DNA of 64,000 bases from Agrobacterium tumefaciens (GTDB taxonomy: Bacteria; Pseudomonadota; Alphaproteobacteria; Rhizobiales; Rhizobiaceae): NCBI GenBank assembly GCA_017744915.1, contig JAGIAH010000002.1, positions 1 through 64,000 of the forward strand. Reading direction: 5' to 3'. The notes beneath the pieces are model-generated. The model worked only from the letters and a program-made list of their open reading frames with translations. It had not been told where the DNA came from and did not search any database. The position numbers were made by a program, and so were the translations under genes. Positions 52,901-62,708 of this stretch are shown here, one piece after another. Position 1 is the stretch's first letter; every line of letters starts with the position of its first letter.

Positions 52901-53827
52901 TCACGATAGGAAGCGGGCCTGCGCTTCATCGAATAACCAGTCGCGGAAGGCTTTCAGTTTAGGCAGCGCGGCATATTCGGTTCGGTAGACAACATAATAG
53001 GCCAGTTTCGAGGCCACCCGAACATCGGGAAAAAGCCTTTTGAGCCGGCCGGCGGCCAAATCGTCATGGGCGAGAATGCTGCGTGCCAGGGCTATACCTC
53101 GTCCCTCTATCGCGGCTTGCAGCACAGCGGCCGAGTTGTTGATCCTCATGCCCCGTTGTGGCGGTGGCCCGGCGACGTCCGCAGCCTCCAGCCAGGCCGG
53201 CCAGCCAATGAAACCCACCGAAGGGTCAACGGACAGATCATGAATGAGAGGCGCGTTTTGGAGGTCCTGTGGTGACGCCAGATGATGTGCGGTGTGAAAA
53301 CCGGGCGAGCAGACGGGAAAAACATCCTCGTCCATCAGTTTCTCGGCGATAAGCTCCGGCCATGTCCCGTCGCCGTAGCGCACGCCGATATCGAGGCCCT
53401 GCGCCTTGAAATCGGCGAGTTTCAGGCTCGTCTCGATCCTGATATCCGTGTCCGGGCATCTAGCCTGAAAACGGTCGATCCGAGGCATCAGCCATTTGGC
53501 CGCAAAGGCGGGACTGACGGTAACATTGAGGATGCCGCTCGTCGTCGATTCGTGCAGGCGCTGCAGCCCGATACCAAGCTTGTCGAGACCGGCGCGAATA
53601 TCCGGAAGCGCATTTTCCGCCGGCTCCGTCAGCTTCAACCGGGTTTTGCCCGAGGTGCTGCGATGGAAGAGCGGCATGCCGAGCCACTCTTCCAGTCCGC
53701 GTACAAGTTGGCCGACCGCCGCCGCGGTGACGTTGAGTTCCTCTGCCGCCGCGGAAAAACTGCCGTGCCGGGCGCTGGCCTCGAAGGCGCGCAGCGCATT
53801 GAGATAGACCGGCGCTTTCTTCTGCAT
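52901..53827 (-). CDS. LysR-family transcriptional regulator (GcvA-like)
   Basis: A 308-aa regulator. The N-terminal winged helix is LNALRAFEASARHGSFSAAA followed by EELNVTAAAVGQLVRGLE, of the GcvA/AmpR type; the C-terminal co-inducer domain contains GILNVTVSPAFAAKWLMPRI and YGDGTWPELIAEKLMDEDVF. It lies upstream of the amine-oxidase series on the same strand, so it may regulate that operon. The inducer is not known. Confidence 0.9.
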   Translation of the reverse strand: MQKKAPVYLNALRAFEASARHGSFSAAAEELNVTAAAVGQLVRGLEEWLGMPLFHRSTSGKTRLKLTEPAENALPDIRAGLDKLGIGLQRLHESTTSGILNVTVSPAFAAKWLMPRIDRFQARCPDTDIRIETSLKLADFKAQGLDIGVRYGDGTWPELIAEKLMDEDVFPVCSPGFHTAHHLASPQDLQNAPLIHDLSVDPSVGFIGWPAWLEAADVAGPPPQRGMRINNSAAVLQAAIEGRGIALARSILAHDDLAAGRLKRLFPDVRVASKLAYYVVYRTEYAALPKLKAFRDWLFDEAQARFLS

Positions 53828-53858
53828 AGCGGACTTTTCTCCCTAGGCGGCCATGCTC

Positions 53859-54362
53859 TCATACGAGGGCAGCGCTGCCATTCTCGAATATTGACGGGTT
53901 CTCCAGAACGTTTGCGATCAGCATCGCGCCTTCCAGCGTCGCAAGCGCATGAAACGCCTTGTCCCTGCCGAGGCCGGCGGCCTCCAGTTTTTCGATGCCC
54001 AGCAGGAAGAAACGTTTCACTTCCATGCGCACCTCTTCCGGCAGGTCGTGTGCGGTCGCCGCCAGCGTGCCGCACAGACACATGCGCCCGTCACGCCGCA
54101 AAGCGGTGAAAAAGGTCCTTTTCCAGGCTTCTATGGCACCCGTTCCCCGGTTGATCTCGGCGTCCACGGCAGCCATGAAACGGTCCGTGTAACGTTTGGC
54201 CACAGCCGCGGCGAGCTTCTCCTTCGCCGGAAAATGGTAATGGACGGAAGACGCTTTCACGCCGACATCCGCAGCCACGTCCCTGAAGCTGAAACCGCTG
54301 TAGCCGCCGCTTCGAATTCGTCGTTCTGCAGCATCCAGAATAGCGGCTGTCGTATCGGTCAT
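53859..54362 (-). CDS. TetR-family regulator (NemR/YxaF-like)
   Basis: A 167-aa repressor with the ATG at 54362. The helix-turn-helix is FSFRDVAADVGVKASSVHYH with FPAKEKLAAAV. Residues CLCGTLAATAHDLPEEV in the ligand domain are typical of the group that senses electrophiles through a Cys. It is divergent from the SDR gene at 54470, and the region between holds two closely related palindromes that should be its operators. Confidence 0.88.
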   Translation of the reverse strand: MTDTTAAILDAAERRIRSGGYSGFSFRDVAADVGVKASSVHYHFPAKEKLAAAVAKRYTDRFMAAVDAEINRGTGAIEAWKRTFFTALRRDGRMCLCGTLAATAHDLPEEVRMEVKRFFLLGIEKLEAAGLGRDKAFHALATLEGAMLIANVLENPSIFENGSAALV

Positions 54363-54377
54363 TTTCAAAAATCCTCT

Positions 54378-54395
54378 CTATCTAATGTTAGATAG
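54378..54395. promoter_or_regulatory. Candidate TetR operator 1
   Basis: CTATCTAATGTTAGATAG is an 18-bp palindrome with one mismatch at the centre. It lies 16 bases before the regulator start, and shares its arms with the perfect site at 54430-54455, which supports autoregulation. Confidence 0.75.
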
Positions 54396-54429
54396 GGCTT
54401 GCATCCGCGAAACGCAATCCATAAGTAGG

Positions 54430-54455
54430 TTGTCTATCTAACGTTAGATAGACAA
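54430..54455. promoter_or_regulatory. Candidate TetR operator 2, 26-bp perfect palindrome
   Basis: A perfect palindrome with half-site TTGTCTATCTAAC, centred between 54442 and 54443. It lies 15 bases before the SDR start and overlaps no Shine-Dalgarno (aaggag follows at 54457). Both operators share CTATCTAA-n-GTTAGATAG arms. Confidence 0.8.
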
Positions 54456-54469
54456 AAAGGAGACAGAGA

Positions 54470-55237
54470 ATGCGTTTTGAAAACAAGGTTATTGCCATCA
54501 CCGGTGGCGGCTCTGGCATTGGCAAGGAAGCTGCGGCCCGATTCCTGGTGGAGGGCGCAAAGGTCGCCATTAATGGCCGCGATCTGGCAAAACTGGAAGC
54601 TGCTGCGAAGGAGATCGATCCGAGCGGGCAGAATGTCGTGGTGTCCGCAGGCGACATTGCAAAGCCGGAAACCGGTACCGTGCTCGTTGATGTTGCGGTT
54701 TCGAGGTTCGGCAAGCTCGACGTGCTGGTGAACAATGCGGGCGTCTTCAATCCGAAACCGTTCCTCGACCTGACCGAGGCGGATTACGATTGGTATCTGG
54801 ACACGATCCTGAAGGGCAAGTTCTTCACGGCACAGGCCGCTGCGAAGGCGATGAAGGAAAAGGGCGGCGCGATCGTCCAGACCGGCTCCCTATGGGCGAT
54901 CCAGGCGATTGGCGCAACGCCGTCGGCCGCCTATTCCGCGGCCAATGCCGGCGTCCATGCCATGGTTCGCAACCTCGCCATAGAGCTTGCGCCCTATAAT
55001 ATCCGCATCAATGCCGTCGCTCCGGCCGTTGTCGAAACGCCGGTCTACAACACCTTCCTGTCGGACGATCAGGTCAAACAGGTTCTGCCGACCTTCAATG
55101 CCTTTCATCCGCTCGGTCGTAATGGCCAGCCGCGCGATGTCGCCGAAGCAATCCTTTTCCTGGCCTCCGAACAGGCTTCGTGGATTACAGGCACGATCCT
55201 TCCGGTCGATGGCGGCGTCACCGCCGGCCGCCAGTAG
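54470..55237 (+). CDS. Short-chain dehydrogenase/reductase
   Basis: A 255-aa SDR; the ATG at 54470 follows AAAGGAG. The cofactor motif is [13 protein letters not shown], then NNAGVFNPK, the catalytic Ser in VQTGSLWAI, and [11 protein letters not shown] in the Y-x3-K position: here the segment is Y-S-A-A-N, so Lys is replaced by Asn. That change in the catalytic tetrad is unusual and may reduce or alter activity. It is divergent from a TetR gene and followed by a CMD/AhpD-like protein; such trios respond to reactive electrophiles or quinones. Confidence 0.85.
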   Translation: MRFENKVIAITGGGSGIGKEAAARFLVEGAKVAINGRDLAKLEAAAKEIDPSGQNVVVSAGDIAKPETGTVLVDVAVSRFGKLDVLVNNAGVFNPKPFLDLTEADYDWYLDTILKGKFFTAQAAAKAMKEKGGAIVQTGSLWAIQAIGATPSAAYSAANAGVHAMVRNLAIELAPYNIRINAVAPAVVETPVYNTFLSDDQVKQVLPTFNAFHPLGRNGQPRDVAEAILFLASEQASWITGTILPVDGGVTAGRQ

Positions 55238-55246
55238 GAGGTTTTC

Positions 55247-55597
55247 ATGAGCAACATGCAGGACTGGAATTCATACCGCGACGCCCTGATCGGTCGCGTC
55301 GGCGATTTCGCAAAGCTTAGCCCCGATGTTCTTCGCGGGTTGAACATCATGGAAGCCAGCGGCAACAAGACCGGCAAGATTGAGCCGAAGATGCACGAGA
55401 TCATTGCTCTGGCCGTTGCGGTCACGACCCGCTGCGACGGATGCATCGCCGTTCATGCCAGGAAGGCCATCGAACTGGGTGCCAGCGAAGAAGAGATCGC
55501 CGAGGCCCTCGGCGTGGCTATCTCGCTTAATGCCGGCGCTGCGCTGACCTATACGGCTCGCGTGTTCGATGCGATCAAAAGCCTGCCGAGTGAGTGA
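55247..55597 (+). CDS. Carboxymuconolactone-decarboxylase/AhpD-like protein
   Basis: A 116-aa helical protein with the redox motif CDGCIAVHARKAIELG, in which CxxC and the following His form a peroxidase-like active site as in AhpD. It starts nine bases after the SDR stop and probably shares the TetR-controlled transcript. It may act as a small disulfide reductase or peroxide scavenger; true lactone decarboxylase activity is unlikely at this length and with this motif. Confidence 0.87.
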   Translation: MSNMQDWNSYRDALIGRVGDFAKLSPDVLRGLNIMEASGNKTGKIEPKMHEIIALAVAVTTRCDGCIAVHARKAIELGASEEEIAEALGVAISLNAGAALTYTARVFDAIKSLPSE

Positions 55598-55605
55598 TGT
55601 AAGTT

Positions 55606-55637
55606 CGATCAGCGCGGGATTATCCTCGCGCTGATCG
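55606..55637 (+). terminator. Inverted repeat after the AhpD-like gene
   Basis: An 11-bp stem (CGATCAGCGCG / CGCGCTGATCG) with a 10-base loop lies just past the stop. There is no T-run, so it is a possible rho-assisted or attenuating hairpin. Downstream to 55869 I see no gene. Confidence 0.45.
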
Positions 55638-55869
55638 TGCATGTAGCTGGATTGTTTCTCGAATTCTCTATTTTTCGACACCCGACGAGGCCGTACTCAT
55701 GTGTGGTTCACTGGAGCCAACGCTTGGAATCAAAATTTTCGGACAGCCAGACCCATTGGAGTTTATTTGTCGGCAACTTTAACGAGTTCTATTTATGATT
55801 GATTTCGTGACGATCTACCCTTGACGGATTCTTTTTTTTGCCGAAATTTCCCAGGGACAGGGGGACGTC

Positions 55870-57432
55870 TTGGCAGAAAGCGGTTCTACATCTTCAGTTG
55901 AAAAATCTACCACACGGCTGTTTGGGCAGCTTGAGCCGGAGATATTTACACTGTTCGCGGGTGCCAATCGTGTGCTTTATGAACGGGTAGTACTCTCGGT
56001 CTATAGGAACCTTTACCGATCGGATTTACTTTTTCCCAGTCAAGCCGAGGTCGTGAATGTAATCTACGATTGCCTCGGTCGAGAGCCCGGCCTGTGGGCG
56101 GAGGAAGAAGTTGCTGTTGATCTCGATCGCCTCGTCGTGCGAACGGGCCGGCGAGTACGACGACGTCGAGTCGAAGGTGTGAACGACGAAGCAACAGGAA
56201 TTGCCATCAGTCGCAGTCGTCATATTTATAATCGAATGCTCCAGACCGGTTGGCTGGATGAGGCCAGTTACGGACTAAAAACGACCGTGGAAATGCCGTC
56301 GGGTTCAATGCGCCTGGCAGAGTTCCTATGCTCGCTTAAGGAAGGTGTTGTGGAGCAACTCGGCGGTCTCGTCATCGAGGTCCGCAACGCCATACGCGCG
56401 GTTGGGGAGAAGCCCGCGGAAAATGCACTGGGCTTGAACAAGGCGGCGCGTGATGCGGCGGCTTTCGGACGATATCTTCGCAGCGTGCTTTCGGCACTTA
56501 GGGATATCGACCGTCAGGTTCTTTCCTCCGATACGCTCGCCGATCGCCTGCGATATTATTTCGAGGAATTTGTCGAGCAGGTGCTTCTGCGAGACTATAC
56601 CGCAATTACGACCAATGCTCACCCTTATCGCCATCGCCGTGCGATCTTAACCGCCTTGGAAAGGCTTGAAGATTCCGGCATCGATACGGATGCCATCGCT
56701 GACGCCTATCTTGAAGCAAGGCTGGCGCCGAACGCGGCGGCAGCGCGCGATCTGGTCTACGAAGACATATCAAGTATTCGTCACGTGTTTGAACGAATTG
56801 AGGAAGCTTTCGAGGCCATTCAGCAGCACCGCACGCGGCTTGAGACGAGGCTGCGCAACGTGGTTCGATATGCTGGCAGGCGCACCAGTTTTCTTCAGCG
56901 TAGCGAGCGTCTTATCCAGAAGCTGGATGAGGTGATGTCGTATCCCGGCAGTGAAGTGGAAGTTCGAGGGTCGCTTGAGCAACGGACACCTGTTGTTGCG
57001 CCAGATCTGCTAGCGAAGCCGCGCGGCGCACGCCCCAGCCTGTCGGAGGGCGATATTTCAATAGCTCCGCCAGATCCAATCGCGGAATACCGCCGGCTGT
57101 TGGAAAAGGAATATCTTGAGCGTCTGATCATCTCACCGGCAAAGGTTAGCCGGTTTCTGGAGCGACAGGTGCCGCCGTATGGAGAGGTGCATGGTGCATC
57201 CCTGACCATCGAGACCGCGGACGATTTTCTTGTGTTCGAAGCTTTGCGGCTGCTTGTAGCCAGCGGCCTCGGCACGGATGACAGTTCTGCACTATCGATC
57301 GCGATGCGGAACCGCTTTGAGTTCATTCGTGACAACACGCGGGACATCTCCAATGATTGGCTGGACTCCCCGGGATTTATCGTCAAACGCCTCGACGGCG
57401 GCATTGCATTGGAGATAGGTCATGCTTCATGA
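55870..57432 (+). CDS. jetA: Wadjet protein JetA
   Basis: A 520-aa kleisin-like subunit of the Wadjet SMC system. The likely start is a TTG at 55870 with ggggg upstream; there is no ATG before residue 130. The opening FTLFAGANRVLYERVVLSVY and VIYDCLGREPGLW fit the JetA family; the protein is rich in helices, with a winged-helix-like C-terminus. Wadjet JetABC loads on DNA, extrudes loops and presents small circular plasmids to JetD for cleavage. Its end overlaps JetB by 11 bases. The order and coupling of all four genes support the call more strongly than this sequence alone. Confidence 0.82.
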   Translation: MAESGSTSSVEKSTTRLFGQLEPEIFTLFAGANRVLYERVVLSVYRNLYRSDLLFPSQAEVVNVIYDCLGREPGLWAEEEVAVDLDRLVVRTGRRVRRRRVEGVNDEATGIAISRSRHIYNRMLQTGWLDEASYGLKTTVEMPSGSMRLAEFLCSLKEGVVEQLGGLVIEVRNAIRAVGEKPAENALGLNKAARDAAAFGRYLRSVLSALRDIDRQVLSSDTLADRLRYYFEEFVEQVLLRDYTAITTNAHPYRHRRAILTALERLEDSGIDTDAIADAYLEARLAPNAAAARDLVYEDISSIRHVFERIEEAFEAIQQHRTRLETRLRNVVRYAGRRTSFLQRSERLIQKLDEVMSYPGSEVEVRGSLEQRTPVVAPDLLAKPRGARPSLSEGDISIAPPDPIAEYRRLLEKEYLERLIISPAKVSRFLERQVPPYGEVHGASLTIETADDFLVFEALRLLVASGLGTDDSSALSIAMRNRFEFIRDNTRDISNDWLDSPGFIVKRLDGGIALEIGHAS

Positions 57433-58072
57433 GTTCGCCTTGCTGGAAGAGACCAATGCACGGGACTCCCAACGGGTTACGCAACTGATAGCACATTTGA
57501 TGCGCGATCAGTTCGTGCACGTAGAGGATCGCGGCTCTGCCACGCTTCTGGAGACGTTATTTCGTCCGAAATTGAAGGCGTTGATAGAGGATTACTTCGA
57601 CGTCGCCGGATATCGTCTGGTGCATCGTGAAACCGAAGGATGGGCAGGAATATTGCCGGATCCGGAGCGGATATCTCTGCCGCGAATGCGGGCCGACGAA
57701 ACCGTGGTGCTGCTGATATTGCGCCGTCTCTGGGAGGAAGCACTGCAGCTCGGGGAGATCGAAGATAGAGGCACAGTACGGACGAGCTTGAACGAAGCCT
57801 ATGCGGCTTATCAGGAAATTGTCGCTGGTGCACGTCGGGCGAGTCTGTCTCCAAACGCTTTCCGTGAGGTGCTCGAAATGCTGGAGAAACGCGCACTGGT
57901 CCGATTGGGCGCACTCGATCCGGAAATGCAGGACATGGATCTCGATATTCGTGCACTTGTCGCCACAGTCGCGGGAGACGATTTTGTGGCGTCGCTGGAA
58001 GCACTTCTGTCGGGCGTTGTCGCTGCTCCTCCTGAGGCGAAGGAGCAGATAACCGTGGAGGTCGTATCGTGA
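57422..58072 (+). CDS. jetB: Wadjet protein JetB
   Basis: A 216-aa kite-type (MukE-like) subunit, DUF4194-like. It starts at 57422 inside the jetA 3' end. Recognisable segments are RVTQLIAHLMRDQFVHVEDR and ADETVVLLILRRLWEEALQL, and a helical C-terminus ending in acidic residues. JetB joins JetA to bridge the SMC heads. Its stop overlaps the JetC start as GTGA, indicating coupled translation. Confidence 0.85.
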   Translation: MLHEFALLEETNARDSQRVTQLIAHLMRDQFVHVEDRGSATLLETLFRPKLKALIEDYFDVAGYRLVHRETEGWAGILPDPERISLPRMRADETVVLLILRRLWEEALQLGEIEDRGTVRTSLNEAYAAYQEIVAGARRASLSPNAFREVLEMLEKRALVRLGALDPEMQDMDLDIRALVATVAGDDFVASLEALLSGVVAAPPEAKEQITVEVVS

Positions 58073-61000
58073 TAGAACTCAGGCGGATTGTCCTCATCAA
58101 TTGGCATCTTATGGTGTGCGCCGATCTTGATCTGGCTGGTGATGCCGCGATTCTTGGAAGGAACGCGGCAGGCAAATCAACAATCATCGACCTGATCCAG
58201 GCGGTTATGGCCGGTGGTTCGCCACGGCTCTACAAGTTCAATCGATCTGCCGGCGAGGGCGGCCAACGGTCGGAACGCACCCTCACCGGATATTGCCTCG
58301 CGCAACTCAACGACGATACGTTTCTTCGGCAAGATGCGCGGAGCTATATTGCGCTGGTTTTTGAGGACACGGCTGGGCAACGGCGACCGGTCACGCTTGG
58401 ATTGGCGATTGAAGCAATGCGTGGGCAGGCGGCGGATATCGTAGGCCGTTTCGTTGCGGACGGCGTTCGCCTGGATTCCGGAATGCTGATCGATGAGAAC
58501 GACGGAGTGCGGCGACCGACGGAATGGCGCGCGATGAAGCGGCGACTGGAACAGGCGTGCAATGCGGCTGATGGCCAGCTTCATACACACGATGACGCAA
58601 GGACATTTATTCGCGAATACATGCGTGTACTCTTTACGAACAAGCTGCGCGGTGATCCGGAGCGGTTTATCCGCACGTTCATTGCGGCACTTTCTTTTAC
58701 GGACATGCCGTCAGTCGAGCAGTTCGTCAAGAAACATCTTCTCGAACCAAACCCGATCAAGATAGGGGAGTTGCGGGATTCTATTAAGCGTTATCAGGAA
58801 ATCAAAAAGACCATCGGTAATCTTGAGGAGCGTCTGGAGGTTCTGCAGGCAATCAGTCTTCAGATCGAGGAATTCATAAAGCTTGTGAACGAAGAAGCGG
58901 CCTGCCGCGCCGTCGAGAAGACGGCCTTGCTCCGGGAAGCACTAGGCGCTCTTTTCGGCAACCTTGCGGATAAAAGGCTGAAGCAGGATAAATTGCGTGA
59001 GGCGGAGGCCGAACTTAACCGTGTCGACGAGGAGATCGAGCGGGAAGAGCAGACGCAGAAGGCAATACAGGATCAACTGGCAGCGAGCGGCGCGCAAGCC
59101 CAGAGAAACGAGGTCGAGAGATATATCAAAGAGCTTGACCGAGAGAGCGCAACCGTTGTGGATAGGCTTAATCGAAGGCATTTCTTTGCTGCGAGAGCCG
59201 TACAGCTACTTACGCTGCGTGACCGGCTGGCAATCATCAATCCCGGCGAGTTGATCAGTGCGTTGGATCAGGTTGAGGAAGCCAGTCGGGGCGTGACGCC
59301 ACCCGAGTGGCCCCGTGACCCTGCCGCCATGGAAACGATGCTTGAGGCTGTGGCAAAAGCAGCCCGCTCGCGCATGGACAAAGTCACACAGCAGCGCGAC
59401 GAAGCGATCTATCAGAAACGTATAGTCGACGGCGACATAAAACGGGACAGCGAACAACTCGATGCTGCACGGCGGGGACAGGTGCTCCTTGATTCAGCAA
59501 CAGTGAGATTCATGGATGCCCTCCGCCGTGAAGGGATGCGGCCTCGAACGCTCTGTGAGGTCGCGGAGGTTCTCGATGAAAACTGGCGTAATGCTGCGGA
59601 GGCACTGCTGGGCCGAGACCGGGAAACGGTGATCGTCGATCCTGACCACGCTTATCGGGCAACCGAGATTCTCAGGCGCGGAAGAGGTGACTATCCGGGT
59701 TGCCGGGTCGCAAATACCCGCAAACTCCAATCCCGTTCAAACACGCCCGAAGCCGGAACACTGGCTTCGATCATCCATAGTGACGATTCTTTGGTGATGG
59801 CATTCGTGGTTTTCAGGGTTGGAAACGTTCGTCTCGCCTCGAACCAGGACGAACTTCTTTCTGGAGGTCGGGCCGTCATGGCTGATGGGGCCTACTATGA
59901 TGGCCTCGTCACGGAGGTGCGGCGTGCCCAGGGCGTGAAGATTGGGCGCGCTGCTGCGCCACTCATGATTGAAACGCTGCAACAGCGGATTCGTGAGTAC
60001 ACCAGCCTGTGGCAAGTCCATTATGACAAAGAGCGCTTTTTTGACGATGTTCTGCGTCGGCTCGAACAATGTGCTGAGCCGGTTGATGAAAAGGACAGGC
60101 TGGAGGCCATCACATCCACCTATAGTGACCTTGCCGAAAGGCGCGCCGAGGCCCGCCAGCGTCTTGGAAGGATCAGCGCGCAGGTCGATCCGCAGCTTAT
60201 TGAGGCCGAACAGCGTGCATTGCGCACGATCAAGAGCCTGAAGGACGATCGTGACGGACTGATCACCACACGAGCGTCTGTGACATCAGAACTTCAGCAG
60301 ATTGCGCAAAAGTTGAAAGGTTCCGATGAGCACCCCGGTTCATGGCTTTGTCTGTCTCACCGCCGTCGCCAATTCAAAAACGAAATTCGTTCGGTATTGC
60401 ACTTTCAGACTGTGCGGAAGCGCTATGGTGAGTACGCTTCACGTTCGCCCCGGAAAATTGCGGAAGATATGGCGAACCGCGCCAGTCAGGCCAAGGAAGA
60501 ATATCAGGAACTGCGGGGGAGTATCAGAAACGCATTGGGGCGTTATGCCATGGCGTTTCCAGACCCGCTGGAGGGCTACGCTCAGGCCTTGATTGTCGAA
60601 ACGGTCAAACCCTGGGTTCTGGAAGGCATTGCAACGCTTCAAGGCAACGAGCTTATCCGCTACCGGGAGCAAGCCGATGAAGCGGCAAGCCGCGTCACCC
60701 TGCTATTCAAGACCACGTTCATTCATGAGCTGAACAGCCGGTTCGGGCAAATGGACGTCGAGATGGAGAGGCTTGCGAAAGCGCTCCGGTCGCGTCCATT
60801 CAATAACGAAACCTACAGCCTCAAGGCTTCGATCAAGCAGGAATTCGAGGATATTTATCGTCTCGTGCGTGATAGCGAAACCGACGACAGCGTGCTTGAT
60901 GCATTGTTTGGGCAGGTGCCGCCTCGAGATGAGCGACATGGCAGGGCCATAAGGCAGGTCGAGCAATTGCTGGCGGACGACACCTTCGATTTTACGGTGT

Positions 61001-61503
61001 TTGAGGAGTATCAGAACTATTTCACCTACGATCTGAAAATATATGATTCTGCAGCCGATCGCACAACGAGTTTCGACCGGCGACGCGGGGTCGCAAGCGG
61101 AGCTGAACGACAGGTGCCGTTCTATGTGGTGATAGGCGCAGCACTTTCCGTCACCTATCACGGCGCGCGGCAGTCAGAGGATAATACCGGGATCGGCATG
61201 GGGCTTGCCGTGTTTGACGAGGCGTTCAGCAAGATGGACGGGCCGAACCAGCGAACGCTACTGAATTTCTATCGCGATATCGGACTTCAGGTCGTCATCG
61301 CTGCGCCGACCGAGAAGCGTGCCGTTGTCTATGAAAATCTGAATTACATCATCGATATATTTCGTAGCGGTGATGTCTCTATGGCGGAATCCATCAAGAT
61401 AAAAGATCGGGTTCGTCAGGAGATGCGCGCGGCCAATCCGCAATATATAACAAAGGAAGAGTTGGCTATGCGCCTGAGCGCGGAGGCCCAGGCTGCAGAA
61501 TGA
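58069..61503 (+). CDS. jetC: Wadjet SMC-like ATPase JetC
   Basis: A 1144-aa SMC-like protein starting with GTG at 58069. Walker A is GRNAAGKST (residues 30-38), followed by long coiled-coil arms with a hinge-like region around residues 480-640. The C-terminal half contains the ABC signature in ASGAERQVPFYVVIG (near residue 1010) and Walker B in GLAVFDEAFSKMDGPN (near residue 1045). This is the MukB/MksB-type ATPase that drives DNA loop extrusion in Wadjet. All catalytic motifs are intact, so the system appears functional. The stop overlaps the JetD start as ATGA. Confidence 0.9.
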   Translation: MIELRRIVLINWHLMVCADLDLAGDAAILGRNAAGKSTIIDLIQAVMAGGSPRLYKFNRSAGEGGQRSERTLTGYCLAQLNDDTFLRQDARSYIALVFEDTAGQRRPVTLGLAIEAMRGQAADIVGRFVADGVRLDSGMLIDENDGVRRPTEWRAMKRRLEQACNAADGQLHTHDDARTFIREYMRVLFTNKLRGDPERFIRTFIAALSFTDMPSVEQFVKKHLLEPNPIKIGELRDSIKRYQEIKKTIGNLEERLEVLQAISLQIEEFIKLVNEEAACRAVEKTALLREALGALFGNLADKRLKQDKLREAEAELNRVDEEIEREEQTQKAIQDQLAASGAQAQRNEVERYIKELDRESATVVDRLNRRHFFAARAVQLLTLRDRLAIINPGELISALDQVEEASRGVTPPEWPRDPAAMETMLEAVAKAARSRMDKVTQQRDEAIYQKRIVDGDIKRDSEQLDAARRGQVLLDSATVRFMDALRREGMRPRTLCEVAEVLDENWRNAAEALLGRDRETVIVDPDHAYRATEILRRGRGDYPGCRVANTRKLQSRSNTPEAGTLASIIHSDDSLVMAFVVFRVGNVRLASNQDELLSGGRAVMADGAYYDGLVTEVRRAQGVKIGRAAAPLMIETLQQRIREYTSLWQVHYDKERFFDDVLRRLEQCAEPVDEKDRLEAITSTYSDLAERRAEARQRLGRISAQVDPQLIEAEQRALRTIKSLKDDRDGLITTRASVTSELQQIAQKLKGSDEHPGSWLCLSHRRRQFKNEIRSVLHFQTVRKRYGEYASRSPRKIAEDMANRASQAKEEYQELRGSIRNALGRYAMAFPDPLEGYAQALIVETVKPWVLEGIATLQGNELIRYREQADEAASRVTLLFKTTFIHELNSRFGQMDVEMERLAKALRSRPFNNETYSLKASIKQEFEDIYRLVRDSETDDSVLDALFGQVPPRDERHGRAIRQVEQLLADDTFDFTVFEEYQNYFTYDLKIYDSAADRTTSFDRRRGVASGAERQVPFYVVIGAALSVTYHGARQSEDNTGIGMGLAVFDEAFSKMDGPNQRTLLNFYRDIGLQVVIAAPTEKRAVVYENLNYIIDIFRSGDVSMAESIKIKDRVRQEMRAANPQYITKEELAMRLSAEAQAAE

Positions 61504-62708
61504 GCCGCCGCCGTTTTTCCAATATGGCATCCTTGATCGACTACCTGCTCGACGGATACGAGAAGAACCCGGATGCGAGCCGTTGGATAGCCGCGATCGA
61601 TCAGGATAGCTTGACCGTCAATGCGAGTGATGCGTTCGAAGAAGCTCTCGCTCTTCTTGAGAAGGAAGGTGGACTGGAGATTGTTTGGACCGGTCCGAAA
61701 TGGGAGCGCTCGATAAAGAGCGTGAAACTTCGAAATCCTGAGGTGCTTTATCGACAGACTGAGCGGCGGCCAGCCCAGGAATTTGCGATGGCATCTTTGG
61801 CCGCACTTCGCGCTCGACAAGACCTTCCAGCCAAGGCTGCGCTGCTGATCGATGAAGCCGCTCTCGCTTGGGGCCGTAACTGTTCGTATATGAACATTGC
61901 ACCGGGGGAGAGTAGAACACTTGATCAAGTCCTGCGTCTTGCCGACGCAATATCTGCACGCCTTGCCGAACCCTCCGCAGGTGACGTCGATTTTCGCAGT
62001 TTTTCCAGACTTGTATCGGGCGATAGTAAAGCGCTCGAAAGCAATCTCACCTCGGTTGCGTCCGCAATCTCGCGGCTTTCTTCATTAAGCGAAGTGCAAG
62101 CCGCGCTGGATGCGGAGGAGCTTCTCGCCAGCGTCGGGATAAAACGACTTCCCCAACCTGTTCTTATTGGTGGCGCGGTCTCGCTGGATGAGCAGCCGTT
62201 TCCGAAAATGCCTTTTGTTGGCGTGCCTGCCGAATGCGCCGGGCGCGTAAACCTTTATAAGAGGCCGGAATACCTGTTAACCATCGAGAATTTTGCCTCC
62301 TTTGTTCGGTATGTCCGCGAGATCGGGCAAAGCGAAAATGGACTGGTGATTTATTCAGGCGGGTTCCCGTCGCGGCCCGTGTTGGAGACGATAGTGAGGC
62401 TAACGGGGCAGGCTTGCGCACCGACCTACCATTGGGGAGACATGGATGGGGGCGGTGTGCGCATCTTCCGTTATATCGAGCAACATCTTGCATCGATCGG
62501 AGTAAGCTTGCAGCCGCACATGATGAGTACAGATCTTCTTCGGCAAGTCGGTTCGAAAGCGAAGCGTGCAAATCGCGTCGGTGGCGATATGACGGAGAGC
62601 GCAATCGCAGAGCTCGCTTCGCTGATTGAGCAGGCAGGGCTGGTGCACGAACAGGAGGAGTTTAATCCACAAAGTCCGCTTGCAGCTTTACGGCGCGCCG
62701 AGATGTAA
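61500..62708 (+). CDS. jetD: Wadjet nuclease subunit JetD (Toprim/DUF2220-like)
   Basis: A 402-aa protein. The N-terminal DUF3322-like arm is followed by a DUF2220/topoisomerase VI A-like nuclease domain; the Toprim-type acidic residues lie in YHWGDMDGGGVRIFRYIEQH (near residue 312), and IYSGGFPSRPVLETI precedes it. JetD nicks and cleaves plasmid DNA held by JetABC. It closes a four-gene, fully overlapping operon. The short gap that follows leads to the tRNA relic at 62811, placing Wadjet at the right edge of the island. Confidence 0.87.
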   Translation: MSRRRFSNMASLIDYLLDGYEKNPDASRWIAAIDQDSLTVNASDAFEEALALLEKEGGLEIVWTGPKWERSIKSVKLRNPEVLYRQTERRPAQEFAMASLAALRARQDLPAKAALLIDEAALAWGRNCSYMNIAPGESRTLDQVLRLADAISARLAEPSAGDVDFRSFSRLVSGDSKALESNLTSVASAISRLSSLSEVQAALDAEELLASVGIKRLPQPVLIGGAVSLDEQPFPKMPFVGVPAECAGRVNLYKRPEYLLTIENFASFVRYVREIGQSENGLVIYSGGFPSRPVLETIVRLTGQACAPTYHWGDMDGGGVRIFRYIEQHLASIGVSLQPHMMSTDLLRQVGSKAKRANRVGGDMTESAIAELASLIEQAGLVHEQEEFNPQSPLAALRRAEM

